A stretch of 31,980 nt of DNA from Verrucomicrobiota bacterium (GTDB taxonomy: Bacteria > Verrucomicrobiota > Verrucomicrobiia > Opitutales > Opitutaceae): the NCBI GenBank assembly GCA_023426435.1, contig JAFAAS010000124.1, positions 1-31,980 on the forward strand, written 5' to 3'. Each line of letters starts with the position of its first letter. Within the stretch, counting starts at the first letter, position 1. Under the pieces are notes generated by a model. The model saw nothing but the letters and a program-made list of their open reading frames with translations. It was not told where the DNA came from and did not search any database. Below, one piece after another: positions 6,938 to 14,677 of this stretch. Position numbers and translations under genes: made by a program.

Positions 6938-9081
6938 AGCGTTTTGAGGTATTCGATGAGGGCGCGTTTTTCGTCGTCGGGGAGGTCGGTGCCGTAGTAG
7001 TGGCCGCGATCGGTGATGAGATCGGGGCATTTGCTCGCGGCGAAAAGGAGCGGGGCGATCTCGTCCTTCATGAGCTCCTTCGCGGCGGCGGCATCGAGGT
7101 TCTGCAGTTTGATGCGAGCGAGGACGGTTTTGATTTTGAGGAAGAGCTTCGCGAGCTCCTTCGGGTCGGTGTCGGGATCGAGGTTGGCGAGGAGATTGAC
7201 CGGCGTGCCCTCGGGGATCGGGCCGATACGGAAATAGCCGTCGGGATCGAGGTGAGGTTTGAGGATGACGCGCAGAGCGGTCGGTAGCGCGGCGGCCTGG
7301 ATCTGGATTTCGCATTCGCGCGTGGTGCGCCAGATGGAGTCGCGATCGAGGCGGCGCTCGGGCCAGAGAAGTTTTTCGACGGCGTCGTTGAAGGCTTCCA
7401 TGCGGCCGTCGACGGACGGATCGCCGGTGAATTTGCCGAGGGCGTTGTTGTGGAGGAAAGGGGCGGACGTCCACAGGCTGACGAGCGAGGCGGGGCGATA
7501 ATAGCCGGGGCCGCCGGTGGGAGATTTGAACTCCTCCATCCGGTCGGTGTAGGGGTTATACACATCGATCGGCGCGACGGGCGGGAGGTTTTTGTAGGTG
7601 TCGGAAGAGAAGTTGGCCCAGATGTGTCCGGCCTTGGCGTTGGTGCCGAAGGCGCGGCCGGCGTTGGTGCCGACCTCGGTGACGGAGTAGCGGCGTTCGT
7701 CGGCGAGGAAGTTGCCCTCGAGGAAATCGGGTTCGAGGACGGCTTGGGCGAACCAGGCTTTTTCGTTGGCGCCGGCTGGTGGACGTTTGCTCGAGTGGCA
7801 CGAGGCGCAGTTCTGACCGAACGCGACGGCGCCGCGGCGGAGGACGGCGGGATCGTCGGTGAGGTGTTTTTTTCCGCCGGGGGCGTCGGCGAGCCGCACG
7901 GGCTGCAGCCGCATGAAGAACTTGGCGATGTTGTTGAATTTCTCCTGGGTCGCGAGCCAGTAAACGGAGTGACGCTGCGCGGTGGAAATTTCGAACGGCT
8001 TCTGGCTGGTGAGGCCCACGAGGGCGTTGTGCTGCTGCAGCCAGTGTTGAGAATACATGCCGATGTTGACGTAAACGCGCAGCGTGGCGCCGGGGATGCC
8101 GACGGAATCGGCGCCGTCCTTGAGGACCATGGGGACCTTCATGGTGTCGGAATTCTCGTCGGGCGTGACGCCGGGCATGCGGCGTGTTTCCTCGCTGGAG
8201 ATGACCTCGTCGTGGCCGGCGGCGAGGCGTTCGCCGAGGAGGAAGATGGGATTAATCGTATTCGGATTGTTGATATTGTCGGTGGCGATGCGCGAGGTGT
8301 CGGACGTGCCAGGCGGCTGGTTTTTCAACATTTCCCAGAACAGGCCGCCCTCCTTGACCTTGTGCGCGAACGTGCGGCCCTCGCGGATGTATTGGTTGCC
8401 GATGGCGGAGGAGAGGTTTTCCCATTTCGGGTTGGCAGGATCGTCGGGCGGCGAGAGGGGATTAAAGGCGATGTGGCAGGAGCCGCACGAGATGCCGACG
8501 CGGTAGGGGCGGACGAGTTGGGGATCGGAGGCGTAGTCGGCGTCGGAGTAGTAGCGGGCGCCGTCCCATTTCTTGCGGGCTTTCTCGTCGAAGTCGGGAT
8601 TCGGAAAGAGCCGGAAGCCCATGATGCCGGTGGGGCGACCGTAAACGTTGGGATCGATGGCGGCGGGTTCGGGTTCGACGGCCTCGTCGATCCAGAGCCC
8701 GTATTCGTCGGGCTGCGACGCGGTGCGAAAACCGGGCTGGTTGATGAGGCCCATCTCGCGGAAGCGCTCGGGGCGTTTGCGCGAATCGATCGTGAGCAGG
8801 AGATCGATGAGGCCGAAGCTTTCGCGGGACATGCGATCCCAGAACTGTTCGTCGCCGCCGCACCAGAGATTCCAGGTATTGCGGCCTTTGATTTCGTCTT
8901 CGGTGAGCTGAATGCCGCCGTCCATCGCGGCGAAAACGTCGACGGCGAGTTCAGGAAAGTCGGCGGCGGTGCGGCCGCCGGCGTTGTCTTCGAGCGGACC
9001 GGAGCGGTTGCAACCGGCGGTTATGACGAGCGCGGCGAAGGCGCAGCCGAGGCCCGTCCACAGGGCGGATGTTTTGTCCAT
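6934..9081 (-). CDS. RoxA-like large diheme c-type cytochrome lipoprotein
   Basis: A 715-residue exported protein. The N-terminus has a hydrophobic stretch ending in a lipobox (VITAGC, Cys24), so it is probably a lipoprotein. Haem motifs are CGSCH at 199-203 and CASCH at 425-429. The block EIKGRNTWNLWCGG near 63-76 and the overall size and haem spacing resemble the RoxA/RoxB group of rubber oxygenases and their uncharacterised relatives, which belong to the cytochrome c peroxidase/MauG superfamily. Those enzymes cleave polyisoprene with dioxygen, but most relatives have no known substrate, and I cannot assign one here. It is the first gene of a five-gene minus-strand run and overlaps the next gene by 4 bp. 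The start at 9081 gives a clean signal peptide. Confidence 0.82.
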   Translation of the reverse strand: MDKTSALWTGLGCAFAALVITAGCNRSGPLEDNAGGRTAADFPELAVDVFAAMDGGIQLTEDEIKGRNTWNLWCGGDEQFWDRMSRESFGLIDLLLTIDSRKRPERFREMGLINQPGFRTASQPDEYGLWIDEAVEPEPAAIDPNVYGRPTGIMGFRLFPNPDFDEKARKKWDGARYYSDADYASDPQLVRPYRVGISCGSCHIAFNPLSPPDDPANPKWENLSSAIGNQYIREGRTFAHKVKEGGLFWEMLKNQPPGTSDTSRIATDNINNPNTINPIFLLGERLAAGHDEVISSEETRRMPGVTPDENSDTMKVPMVLKDGADSVGIPGATLRVYVNIGMYSQHWLQQHNALVGLTSQKPFEISTAQRHSVYWLATQEKFNNIAKFFMRLQPVRLADAPGGKKHLTDDPAVLRRGAVAFGQNCASCHSSKRPPAGANEKAWFAQAVLEPDFLEGNFLADERRYSVTEVGTNAGRAFGTNAKAGHIWANFSSDTYKNLPPVAPIDVYNPYTDRMEEFKSPTGGPGYYRPASLVSLWTSAPFLHNNALGKFTGDPSVDGRMEAFNDAVEKLLWPERRLDRDSIWRTTRECEIQIQAAALPTALRVILKPHLDPDGYFRIGPIPEGTPVNLLANLDPDTDPKELAKLFLKIKTVLARIKLQNLDAAAAKELMKDEIAPLLFAASKCPDLITDRGHYYGTDLPDDEKRALIEYLKTL

Positions 9082-9355
9082 GCGAAGCAGGGGGTTCGAA
9101 GGGAAAAACGGGCGAACAAACGGGCGGGGAACCCGTGGGGCAGTGCCGGGAATGTAAGGCGACCGTTTTGCAGGAGGCGACGCTTTCGGCGGCCGAAAGA
9201 GCCTAAACGCGTATCAGAAAAATACCGACAACGCTGCGGCCAAGGGCGTAGGGGGCGGGCGAAGATGGGTCCGGCGCGGGCGTGGGGTGTGGCGGAGTTG
9301 TGGCTTGCTCCGGGGAGCGCGGGGTGGCTTGCTCGACAACTCGTTTTTACCAGCA
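9082..9355. promoter_or_regulatory. Divergent intergenic region with inverted and direct repeats
   Basis: This 274-bp gap must hold promoters for the cytochrome operon and aspS. Seen: a perfect inverted repeat CTTTCGG-CGG-CCGAAAG at 9183-9199 and two copies of GTGGCTTGCTC about 24 bp apart near 9300-9335. No convincing -35/-10 pair was found by eye on either strand. Confidence 0.4.
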
Positions 9356-11143
9356 ATGCACCGCACACACCACTGCGCCCAACTCACTTCCGCTGACCTC
9401 GAAAAGACCGCTTCGTTGATCGGCTGGGTGGATACGATCCGCGATCAAGGCGGCATCATCTTCGTCGACCTGCGCGATCGTAAAGGCGTGACGCAGATCA
9501 AGCTGGAGGCGCATGACAACGCGAAGCTCGCGGAGCAGTTGAAGCATTTGAAGCCGGAGTCGGTGATCGAAGTGTCCGGGAAAGTCGTGCGGCGTCCGGC
9601 GGGCACGGAGAACAAGAACCTGCCGACGGGGGAGATCGAGGTCGAGGCGAGCGCGCTGGAGATTCACAATATTTCGGATACGCCGCCGTTTCCGTTGGAC
9701 GATGCGGGGGGCGACAAGGTGAACGAAGACCTGAGGTTGACGTATCGTTATCTCGATCTGCGCCGGCCGAAGATGCGGAAGAATCTTTTTGTGCGGCACA
9801 AGGCGACGAAGGCGATCCGGGATTATTTCGATTCGCAGGAGTTCATCGAAGTGGAGACGCCGGCGTTGTTCAAAAGCACGCCGGAAGGCGCGCGCGAGTA
9901 TTTGGTGCCCTCCCGCATTCATGCGGGGCAGTTTTATGCGCTCTCGCAGTCGCCGCAGCAGTTCAAGCAGATCCTGATGGTCGCGGGCGTGGAGCGGTAT
10001 TTTCAGATCGCGCGGTGTTTCCGCGACGAGGATCTGCGAGCGGACCGGCAGATGGAGTTTACGCAGGTGGACGTCGAGGCGTCGTTCATCACGCGCGAGG
10101 ATGTTTATGCGCTGTTCGAAGGCATGTTGAAGAAAGTGTGGAAGGAAGTCCTCGATGTGGACATCCCGACGCCCTTTCTGCGGATGCCGTTTGTCGAGGC
10201 GATGAATCGCTATGGCGTCGACAAGCCGGACCTGCGTTTCGGGTTGGAGCTCGTGGAGCTGTCGGAGACGTTCCGCAATTCGGCGTTCAAAGTGTTTCAG
10301 TCGACGGTGGCGGGTGGTGGCGTGATCAAGGCGCTCAACGCGAAAGGCCTGTCGGACATCACGCAAGGCGAGTTGAAGAACCTCGAGGACGTCGCGAAGT
10401 CGCTTGGCGCAAAAGGACTGGCGTTCATCAAAGTCGAAGGCGGCGAGTGGAAATCGCCGATCGTGAAATTCTTCACGGAGGCGGAGAAGGCGGAGCTGAC
10501 GCAGAAGTTGAACATGGAGGAAGGCGACATCGTGTTCTTCGCGGCGGCGCCGTGGGAGAAGGCGTGCGCGATCCTGGGGCGTTTGCGGCTCGAATCGGCG
10601 CAGCTGCTCGTGAAGCGCGGCAAGATGACGATCCGTCATGACGACTGGAAATTCCTGTGGGTCGTCGATTTTCCGCTGATGAGCTACGACGAGGCGGAGA
10701 ATCGCTACGTGGCGACGCATCATCCGTTCACGGCGCCGGTGGCCGAGGACGCGGCGTTGCTCGACAGCGATCCGAAGAAAGTGCGCGGGCAGCACTATGA
10801 CGTTGTGTTGAACGGCATGGAGCTCGGCGGCGGATCGATTCGTATTCATCAGCCGGCGCTGCAGAAGAAAGTTTTCGAGGATGTATTGAAGATTCCGCAG
10901 GACGTCGTGGAGAGCCGCTTCGGCTATATGTTGAAAGCGTTCACCTATGGCGCGCCGCCGCATGGCGGGATTGCGTTCGGTCTCGACCGCATGGTCGCGC
11001 TCTTGTGTGGCACGACGAGCATTCGCGACGTGATCGCGTTTCCGAAAACGCAGAAAGGGCAGGATCTCATGGCGCAGAGTCCGACGCCGGTCACGGCGCG
11101 GCAGCTGAAGGAACTGCATATAGCGACGGTGATGCCGGAGTAA
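9356..11143 (+). CDS. aspS: Aspartyl-tRNA synthetase
   Basis: A 595-residue class II synthetase that charges tRNA-Asp (or also tRNA-Asn if non-discriminating, which is not settled here). The order is typical of bacterial AspRS: N-terminal anticodon-binding OB fold starting MHRTHHC and including GWVDTIRDQGGIIFVDLRDR; motif 2 RCFRDEDLRADRQMEFTQ; the bacterial GAD insertion; and motif 3 GIAFGLDRMVALL near the end. Length matches the bacterial family. The open frame extends upstream to 9287, but the ATG at 9356 matches the family start, so I use it. There is no clear Shine-Dalgarno site. A hairpin followed by six T lies about 50 bp after the stop. Confidence 0.97.
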   Translation: MHRTHHCAQLTSADLEKTASLIGWVDTIRDQGGIIFVDLRDRKGVTQIKLEAHDNAKLAEQLKHLKPESVIEVSGKVVRRPAGTENKNLPTGEIEVEASALEIHNISDTPPFPLDDAGGDKVNEDLRLTYRYLDLRRPKMRKNLFVRHKATKAIRDYFDSQEFIEVETPALFKSTPEGAREYLVPSRIHAGQFYALSQSPQQFKQILMVAGVERYFQIARCFRDEDLRADRQMEFTQVDVEASFITREDVYALFEGMLKKVWKEVLDVDIPTPFLRMPFVEAMNRYGVDKPDLRFGLELVELSETFRNSAFKVFQSTVAGGGVIKALNAKGLSDITQGELKNLEDVAKSLGAKGLAFIKVEGGEWKSPIVKFFTEAEKAELTQKLNMEEGDIVFFAAAPWEKACAILGRLRLESAQLLVKRGKMTIRHDDWKFLWVVDFPLMSYDEAENRYVATHHPFTAPVAEDAALLDSDPKKVRGQHYDVVLNGMELGGGSIRIHQPALQKKVFEDVLKIPQDVVESRFGYMLKAFTYGAPPHGGIAFGLDRMVALLCGTTSIRDVIAFPKTQKGQDLMAQSPTPVTARQLKELHIATVMPE

Positions 11144-11194
11144 TTCGGCGGTCGGCACTCCGCAGCAGCGCGGAGAATATAACGAGCAGGACGA

Positions 11195-11226
11195 GGGCGG
11201 ATCTCACAGATCCGCCCTACTTTTTT
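11195..11226 (+). terminator. Hairpin and T tract after aspS, also REP-like with GTAG foot
   Basis: GGGCGGATCT (11195-11204), loop CAC, AGATCCGCCC (11208-11217), then TAC and six T. It lies about 50 bp after the aspS stop and can end that transcript. Read on the minus strand it is GTAG + GGCGGATCT + GTG + AGATCCGCC, the same layout as the hairpin at 6344-6368, so it may be a repeat element used as a terminator. Confidence 0.7.
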
Positions 11227-11240
11227 GCGCAGAGCGACCC

Positions 11241-11256
11241 TGGCACAGCCTCTGCT
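11241..11256 (+). promoter_or_regulatory. Sigma-54-type promoter for the first amt gene
   Basis: TGGCACAGCCTCTGCT has the GG-N10-GC spacing (GG 11242-11243, GC 11254-11255), a perfect TGGCAC -24 box and TGC at -12. The predicted start is about 11267, 53 bp before the ATG. Sigma-54 control through NtrC-type activators is usual for amt genes in other bacteria. I did not find an NtrC site in the short upstream gap. Confidence 0.72.
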
Positions 11257-11267
11257 TTTGGCGGGCG

Positions 11268-11288
11268 GCACGATCGGACAGATCGTGC
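11268..11288 (+). promoter_or_regulatory. Hairpin at the predicted 5' end of the amt transcript
   Basis: GCACGATC, loop GGACA, GATCGTGC: a perfect 8-bp inverted repeat beginning one base after the predicted sigma-54 start. It has no T tract. It could stabilise the mRNA 5' end, or the DNA could be an operator. Confidence 0.5.
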
Positions 11289-11319
11289 GGCTCAACCAAC
11301 CACGATTCGTCCTCAAATT

Positions 11320-12684
11320 ATGAAGCTACGGTCCCAGCACTTAACCGGCGGCCTGAAGATGGCAGGCCTTCTTGCATTGCTCGCGTTACCCAGCGCGTTC
11401 GGCCAGGAGGCGGCGGCTGAAGCGCCTGCGTATGCGAGTTACGAGGCGTTTGCCGAGACCGCGGGTTTCACCGCGTTCACGGTGAACAACCTCTGGATTC
11501 TGATCTCGGCGATGTTCGTTTTCCTGATGCATCTCGGATTCGCCACGCTGGAGTCGGGACTCACCCAGTCGAAGAACACGGTCAACGTTCTATTCAAGAA
11601 CCTGCTCGTCGTGTGCATCGGTCTGATCACGTATGCGCTCTACGGTTTCAACGCGATGTATCCGGGCGACTTCAACGGGTTCTTCGCATTCGGGAAGTGG
11701 TTCGCGGTGGATAACGCGGACGTGAGCCTGATGACCGACAGCTACGCGGCCTACACGTGGTGGACGGACTTCATCTTCCAGGCGATGTTCGCGGCGACGG
11801 CGGCGACGATCGTTTCGGGAGCGGTCGCGGAGCGGGTGAAGTTTGGCACGTTCCTGGTCTATACGATCGTGCTGGTGACCTTTGTTTATCCGATGACCGG
11901 TTCGTGGAAGTGGGGCGGCGGCTGGCTGGACGGCATGGGTTTCTATGATTTCGCGGGCTCGACGCTCGTCCATGGCTTCGGCGGATTTGCGGCGCTCGCG
12001 GCGGTGATGGTGCTCGGGCCGCGCCGCGGCAAGTATGTCGACGGCAAGATTCGCCCGATCCTCGGTCACTCGATGCCGCTCGCGATGATCGGCGTGCTGC
12101 TCCTGTGGCTCGGCTGGTATGGTTTCAACGGCGGCTCGGTGCTGAGCGCGGATCCGCGCACGGTTTCGTATGTGTTCGTGACGACGACGCTCGCGGCGGC
12201 GGCGGGTGCGCTGGCGGCGAGCCTGACCTCGTGGATCGTGTTGAAGAAGCCGGATTTTTCGATGGGCCTCAACGGCGTGCTCGCGGGCTTGGTCGGCATC
12301 ACGGCCGGCGCGGACACCGTGGGAATGGCGTCGTCGATCATCATCGGCCTGGTTGCCGGTGTGATCGTGTTCTTCTCCATTCTCTTCTTCGATCGAATCA
12401 AGATCGACGATCCGGTCGGCGCGATCTCGGTGCACGGTATGTGCGGTGTCTGGGGCACGCTCGCGGTGGGCATCTTCTCGACCAACGCGGATCACAGCTT
12501 CGTGACGCAGCTCATCGGTTGCGTGACGGTGATCGTGACGGCGTTCATCGCTTCCTACATCATCTGCCTCGGGTTGAAGGCCATCATGGGGATTCGAGTT
12601 TCGCCGGAGGAAGAGACCGAAGGCCTCGATATCGGCGAGCATGGCAACGAAGCTTATCCTGACTTCACCGCCGCTCATAAGTGA
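11320..12684 (+). CDS. amt: Ammonium transporter, first type
   Basis: A 454-residue inner-membrane ammonium channel of the Amt/Mep/Rh family. Seen: a signal peptide ending near residue 28, about eleven membrane helices, the structural Asp in DFAGSTLVHG (Asp210) and the pore histidines His218 and His372 (ISVHGMCG). The first helix region (FLMHLGFATLESGL) is of the kind seen in AMT proteins that differ from the E. coli AmtB group, so this is not a recent copy of the second channel downstream. The frame is open upstream to 11005, across aspS, but the ATG at 11320 begins the signal peptide. A sigma-54-like promoter lies upstream and a PII gene follows after 87 bp, the classic pairing in which PII blocks the channel when nitrogen is plentiful. 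Confidence 0.95.
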   Translation: MKLRSQHLTGGLKMAGLLALLALPSAFGQEAAAEAPAYASYEAFAETAGFTAFTVNNLWILISAMFVFLMHLGFATLESGLTQSKNTVNVLFKNLLVVCIGLITYALYGFNAMYPGDFNGFFAFGKWFAVDNADVSLMTDSYAAYTWWTDFIFQAMFAATAATIVSGAVAERVKFGTFLVYTIVLVTFVYPMTGSWKWGGGWLDGMGFYDFAGSTLVHGFGGFAALAAVMVLGPRRGKYVDGKIRPILGHSMPLAMIGVLLLWLGWYGFNGGSVLSADPRTVSYVFVTTTLAAAAGALAASLTSWIVLKKPDFSMGLNGVLAGLVGITAGADTVGMASSIIIGLVAGVIVFFSILFFDRIKIDDPVGAISVHGMCGVWGTLAVGIFSTNADHSFVTQLIGCVTVIVTAFIASYIICLGLKAIMGIRVSPEEETEGLDIGEHGNEAYPDFTAAHK

Positions 12685-12704
12685 TCCACCGGCTGTCGGC
12701 CGAG

Positions 12705-12720
12705 CGGCCATGACCTTGCT
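12705..12720 (+). promoter_or_regulatory. Possible weak sigma-54 promoter before glnK copy 1
   Basis: CGGCCATGACCTTGCT keeps GG-N10-GC spacing and a good TTGCT -12 box, but its -24 box (CGGCCA) is poor. GG-N10-GC alone is common by chance in this GC-rich DNA, so read-through from amt is just as likely to express this gene. Confidence 0.3.
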
Positions 12721-12771
12721 CGTGGTCGCCCCGGCAGCTAACCAACCACTCACTCTTACAACTTATCCTGC

Positions 12772-13110
12772 ATGAAACTCATCATCGCCATCATCAAGCC
12801 GTTCAAACTCGAGGAAGTGAAGGCCGCGTTGGCCGAGATCAATGTCGAGGGCATGACCGTGACCGAAGTCAAAGGCTTCGGCCGGCAGAAAGGGCACACG
12901 GAAATCTATCGTGGCAGCGAATACACGGTGGACTTCCTTCCGAAGGTGAAGATCGAAGTCGCCACCGCGGACGCGATGGTCGGCAAAGCGGTCGACGCGA
13001 TCGTGAAGTCGGCGAAGACCGGAAAAATCGGCGACGGCAAAGTGTTTGTGCTGCCGGTCGAGGATGTGATCCGCATCCGCACCGACGAGCGCGGCGAAGC
13101 GGCGATCTAG
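12772..13110 (+). CDS. glnK: PII nitrogen regulatory protein, copy 1
   Basis: A 112-residue PII signal protein, full length for the family. It senses ATP/ADP and 2-oxoglutarate and should gate the adjacent Amt channel. Seen: the T-loop block RGSEYTVDFLPKVKIE with Tyr51, the residue uridylylated in proteobacterial GlnB/GlnK; the B-loop TGKIGDGK; and the C-terminal signature VIRIRTDERG. It follows the first amt gene and is closed off by a terminator at 13138-13171. GlnK is chosen over GlnB by linkage to amt; sequence alone does not separate them. By my count it differs from copies 2 and 3 at about 15 and 17 positions, none in the T-loop core. Confidence 0.95.
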   Translation: MKLIIAIIKPFKLEEVKAALAEINVEGMTVTEVKGFGRQKGHTEIYRGSEYTVDFLPKVKIEVATADAMVGKAVDAIVKSAKTGKIGDGKVFVLPVEDVIRIRTDERGEAAI

Positions 13111-13121
13111 GCGACATTCTC

Positions 13122-13137
13122 CGGCAAGTGTTTTGCG
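13122..13137 (+). promoter_or_regulatory. Possible sigma-54 promoter for the amtB-glnK unit, overlapping a terminator
   Basis: CGGCAAGTGTTTTGCG keeps GG-N10-GC spacing (GG 13123-13124, GC 13135-13136), GGCA at -24 and TTGC at -12. The predicted start, about 13148, is the first loop base of the terminator at 13138-13171. Confidence 0.5.
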
Positions 13138-13171
13138 AACCGGCTCCGTGACGAACGGGGCCGGTTTTTTT
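13138..13171 (+). terminator. Rho-independent terminator after glnK copy 1
   Basis: AACCGGCTCC, 9-base loop, GGGGCCGGTT (one G-U pair), then a T run to 13171. It separates amt-glnK from amtB-glnK. Confidence 0.85.
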
Positions 13172-13231
13172 GTTCCATGACACGCCCGCTTTCGGGAGCT
13201 GGTATCAATGCTGCTCAATGAGGGGCCGATT

Positions 13232-14659
13232 ATGAGAAGTTTGCTTCATCTTGTTCGCCCCATGATTGCAGCCGGGTTGTGCTGGGTTACCAGCCTCGTG
13301 GCTTTTGCGCAGGAGGAGCCGGCGGCGCCGCCGGCTGAACCGACCATCGAGCAGCGGATCGCCGACCTCGAGGCGTATGTGAACAACACGGCGCGCACCG
13401 AAGGTGTCGCGTCGAAGATTCCCGGCCCGGGTCCTGGTCACAACGCCTGGCAGATGGTGAGCACGGCGCTGGTGATCTTCATGACGTTGCCCGGGCTGGC
13501 GCTGTTTTATGGCGGGCTGGTGCGGAAGAAGAATGTGCTTTCGGTGCTCGCGCAGTGTTTGGGCATCGCGGGGCTGGTTTCGATCCTGTGGTGGGCGATT
13601 GGATACAGCCTGGCATTTTCGGGGGGCAACAGCTTCATCGGCGACACGGCGAATGCGTTCCTGAATGGCGTCGAGCCGACGGCGACGGGCGCTGGCTATG
13701 TCTGGATCAGCGACATGATGTGGGCGATGTTTCAGCTGAGCTTCGCGATCATCACGCCGGCGCTGATCGTCGGTGCGATTGCCGAGCGGATGAAGTTTCT
13801 CGCGGTGCTGGTGTTTGTCGGGCTGTGGATGTTTGCGGTGTATTTCCCGTTTGCCCACATGGTGTGGTCCGGCACGGGTTTCATGTGCGGGCCGCTCAAT
13901 CCCAATGCCGGCATCAAGGCGATCGACTTTGCGGGTGGCACGGTGGTGCACATGACCTCGGGTTGGAGTGCGCTCGTGTTGTGCATCATTCTCGGCAAAC
14001 GTCGCGGCTTCGGAAAAGAAGCGATGCCTCCGCACTCGATGGTGCTGTGCATGATCGGCACCGGCATGCTGTGGGTGGGCTGGTATGGTTTCAATGCGGG
14101 CTCGGCGCTCGGCGCGGACGCGATCGCGTCGAATGCGTTTGCGACCACGACGCTCGCGGCGGCGACGGCGGGTTTTGTGTGGGCGTTGACCGAATGGATT
14201 GTGCGCGGTCACCCGAGCGTGCTCGGATTCTGCTCCGGCATCGTGGCGGGTCTGGTGGTGATCACGCCGGCGGCTGGGTTCGTTTCGGTGAGCTCCGCGG
14301 TGATCATGGGCATCATTGCCGGCGTTGTCCCTTACATCGCGGTGGCGCATCTGAAGAAGAGGCTCGGCTACGATGACGCGCTGGACACGTTCGGCGTGCA
14401 CGGCGTGGGCGGGACCTTGGGCGCGATCCTCACGGGCGTCTTCGCGGATGAGAAGGTCAACTCGGTCGTCGGCGGCCTCAAGGACGGCCTGGTGATGGAG
14501 CAGGTGAAGGCGGTTTTGTTGACGATCGTGTGGAGCGTGGTGGCGACGGGGATCATCGCGTTCATCGTGAAGGCGACGGTCGGATTGCGTGCTTCGCCTG
14601 AAGTCGAGTCGGCTGGGCTTGATATCAGCGAGCACGGCGAAGAAGGCTATATCGGTTAA
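13232..14659 (+). CDS. amtB: Ammonium transporter, AmtB type
   Basis: A 475-residue channel of the E. coli AmtB-like group. Seen: a signal peptide to about residue 27; a periplasmic linker with a short heptad-like stretch (IEQRIADLEAYV, residues 39-50) and a PGPGPG hinge; the first helix with LPGLALFYGGLVRKKN; Asp232 and His240 in DFAGGTVVH; and His390 in FGVHGVGG. The C-terminus GLDISEHGEEGY is the tail that contacts PII in this family. The start is either the ATG at 13208 or at 13232; I prefer 13232 because a GAGGGG Shine-Dalgarno-like site lies 7-8 bases before it and the signal peptide begins cleanly. The second PII gene follows after 18 bp and is probably co-transcribed. Confidence 0.95.
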   Translation: MRSLLHLVRPMIAAGLCWVTSLVAFAQEEPAAPPAEPTIEQRIADLEAYVNNTARTEGVASKIPGPGPGHNAWQMVSTALVIFMTLPGLALFYGGLVRKKNVLSVLAQCLGIAGLVSILWWAIGYSLAFSGGNSFIGDTANAFLNGVEPTATGAGYVWISDMMWAMFQLSFAIITPALIVGAIAERMKFLAVLVFVGLWMFAVYFPFAHMVWSGTGFMCGPLNPNAGIKAIDFAGGTVVHMTSGWSALVLCIILGKRRGFGKEAMPPHSMVLCMIGTGMLWVGWYGFNAGSALGADAIASNAFATTTLAAATAGFVWALTEWIVRGHPSVLGFCSGIVAGLVVITPAAGFVSVSSAVIMGIIAGVVPYIAVAHLKKRLGYDDALDTFGVHGVGGTLGAILTGVFADEKVNSVVGGLKDGLVMEQVKAVLLTIVWSVVATGIIAFIVKATVGLRASPEVESAGLDISEHGEEGYIG

Positions 14660-14677
14660 TCCTTAAATCCTGACGCC

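Noticed and set aside
6201..7227. A GPIPEG motif in all three neighbouring proteins, including the RoxA-like C-terminus
   Set aside because: The flanking residues of the RoxA-like copy (TPVNLLANLD) differ from the other two, so common origin is not supported.
7450..9396. A 648-codon open frame on the plus strand opposite the RoxA-like gene
   Set aside because: Antisense shadow; the minus strand has the lipobox and two CxxCH motifs.
9347..11158. A 603-codon open frame opposite aspS
   Set aside because: Arg/Leu/His-rich shadow of a well-conserved synthetase.
13201..13214. GG-N10-GC match just before amtB
   Set aside because: It would start transcription within a few bases of the preferred ATG and both boxes are poor; such matches are frequent by chance here.
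13205..14635. A 476-codon open frame opposite the AmtB gene
   Set aside because: Arg/His-rich shadow of a clear channel gene.
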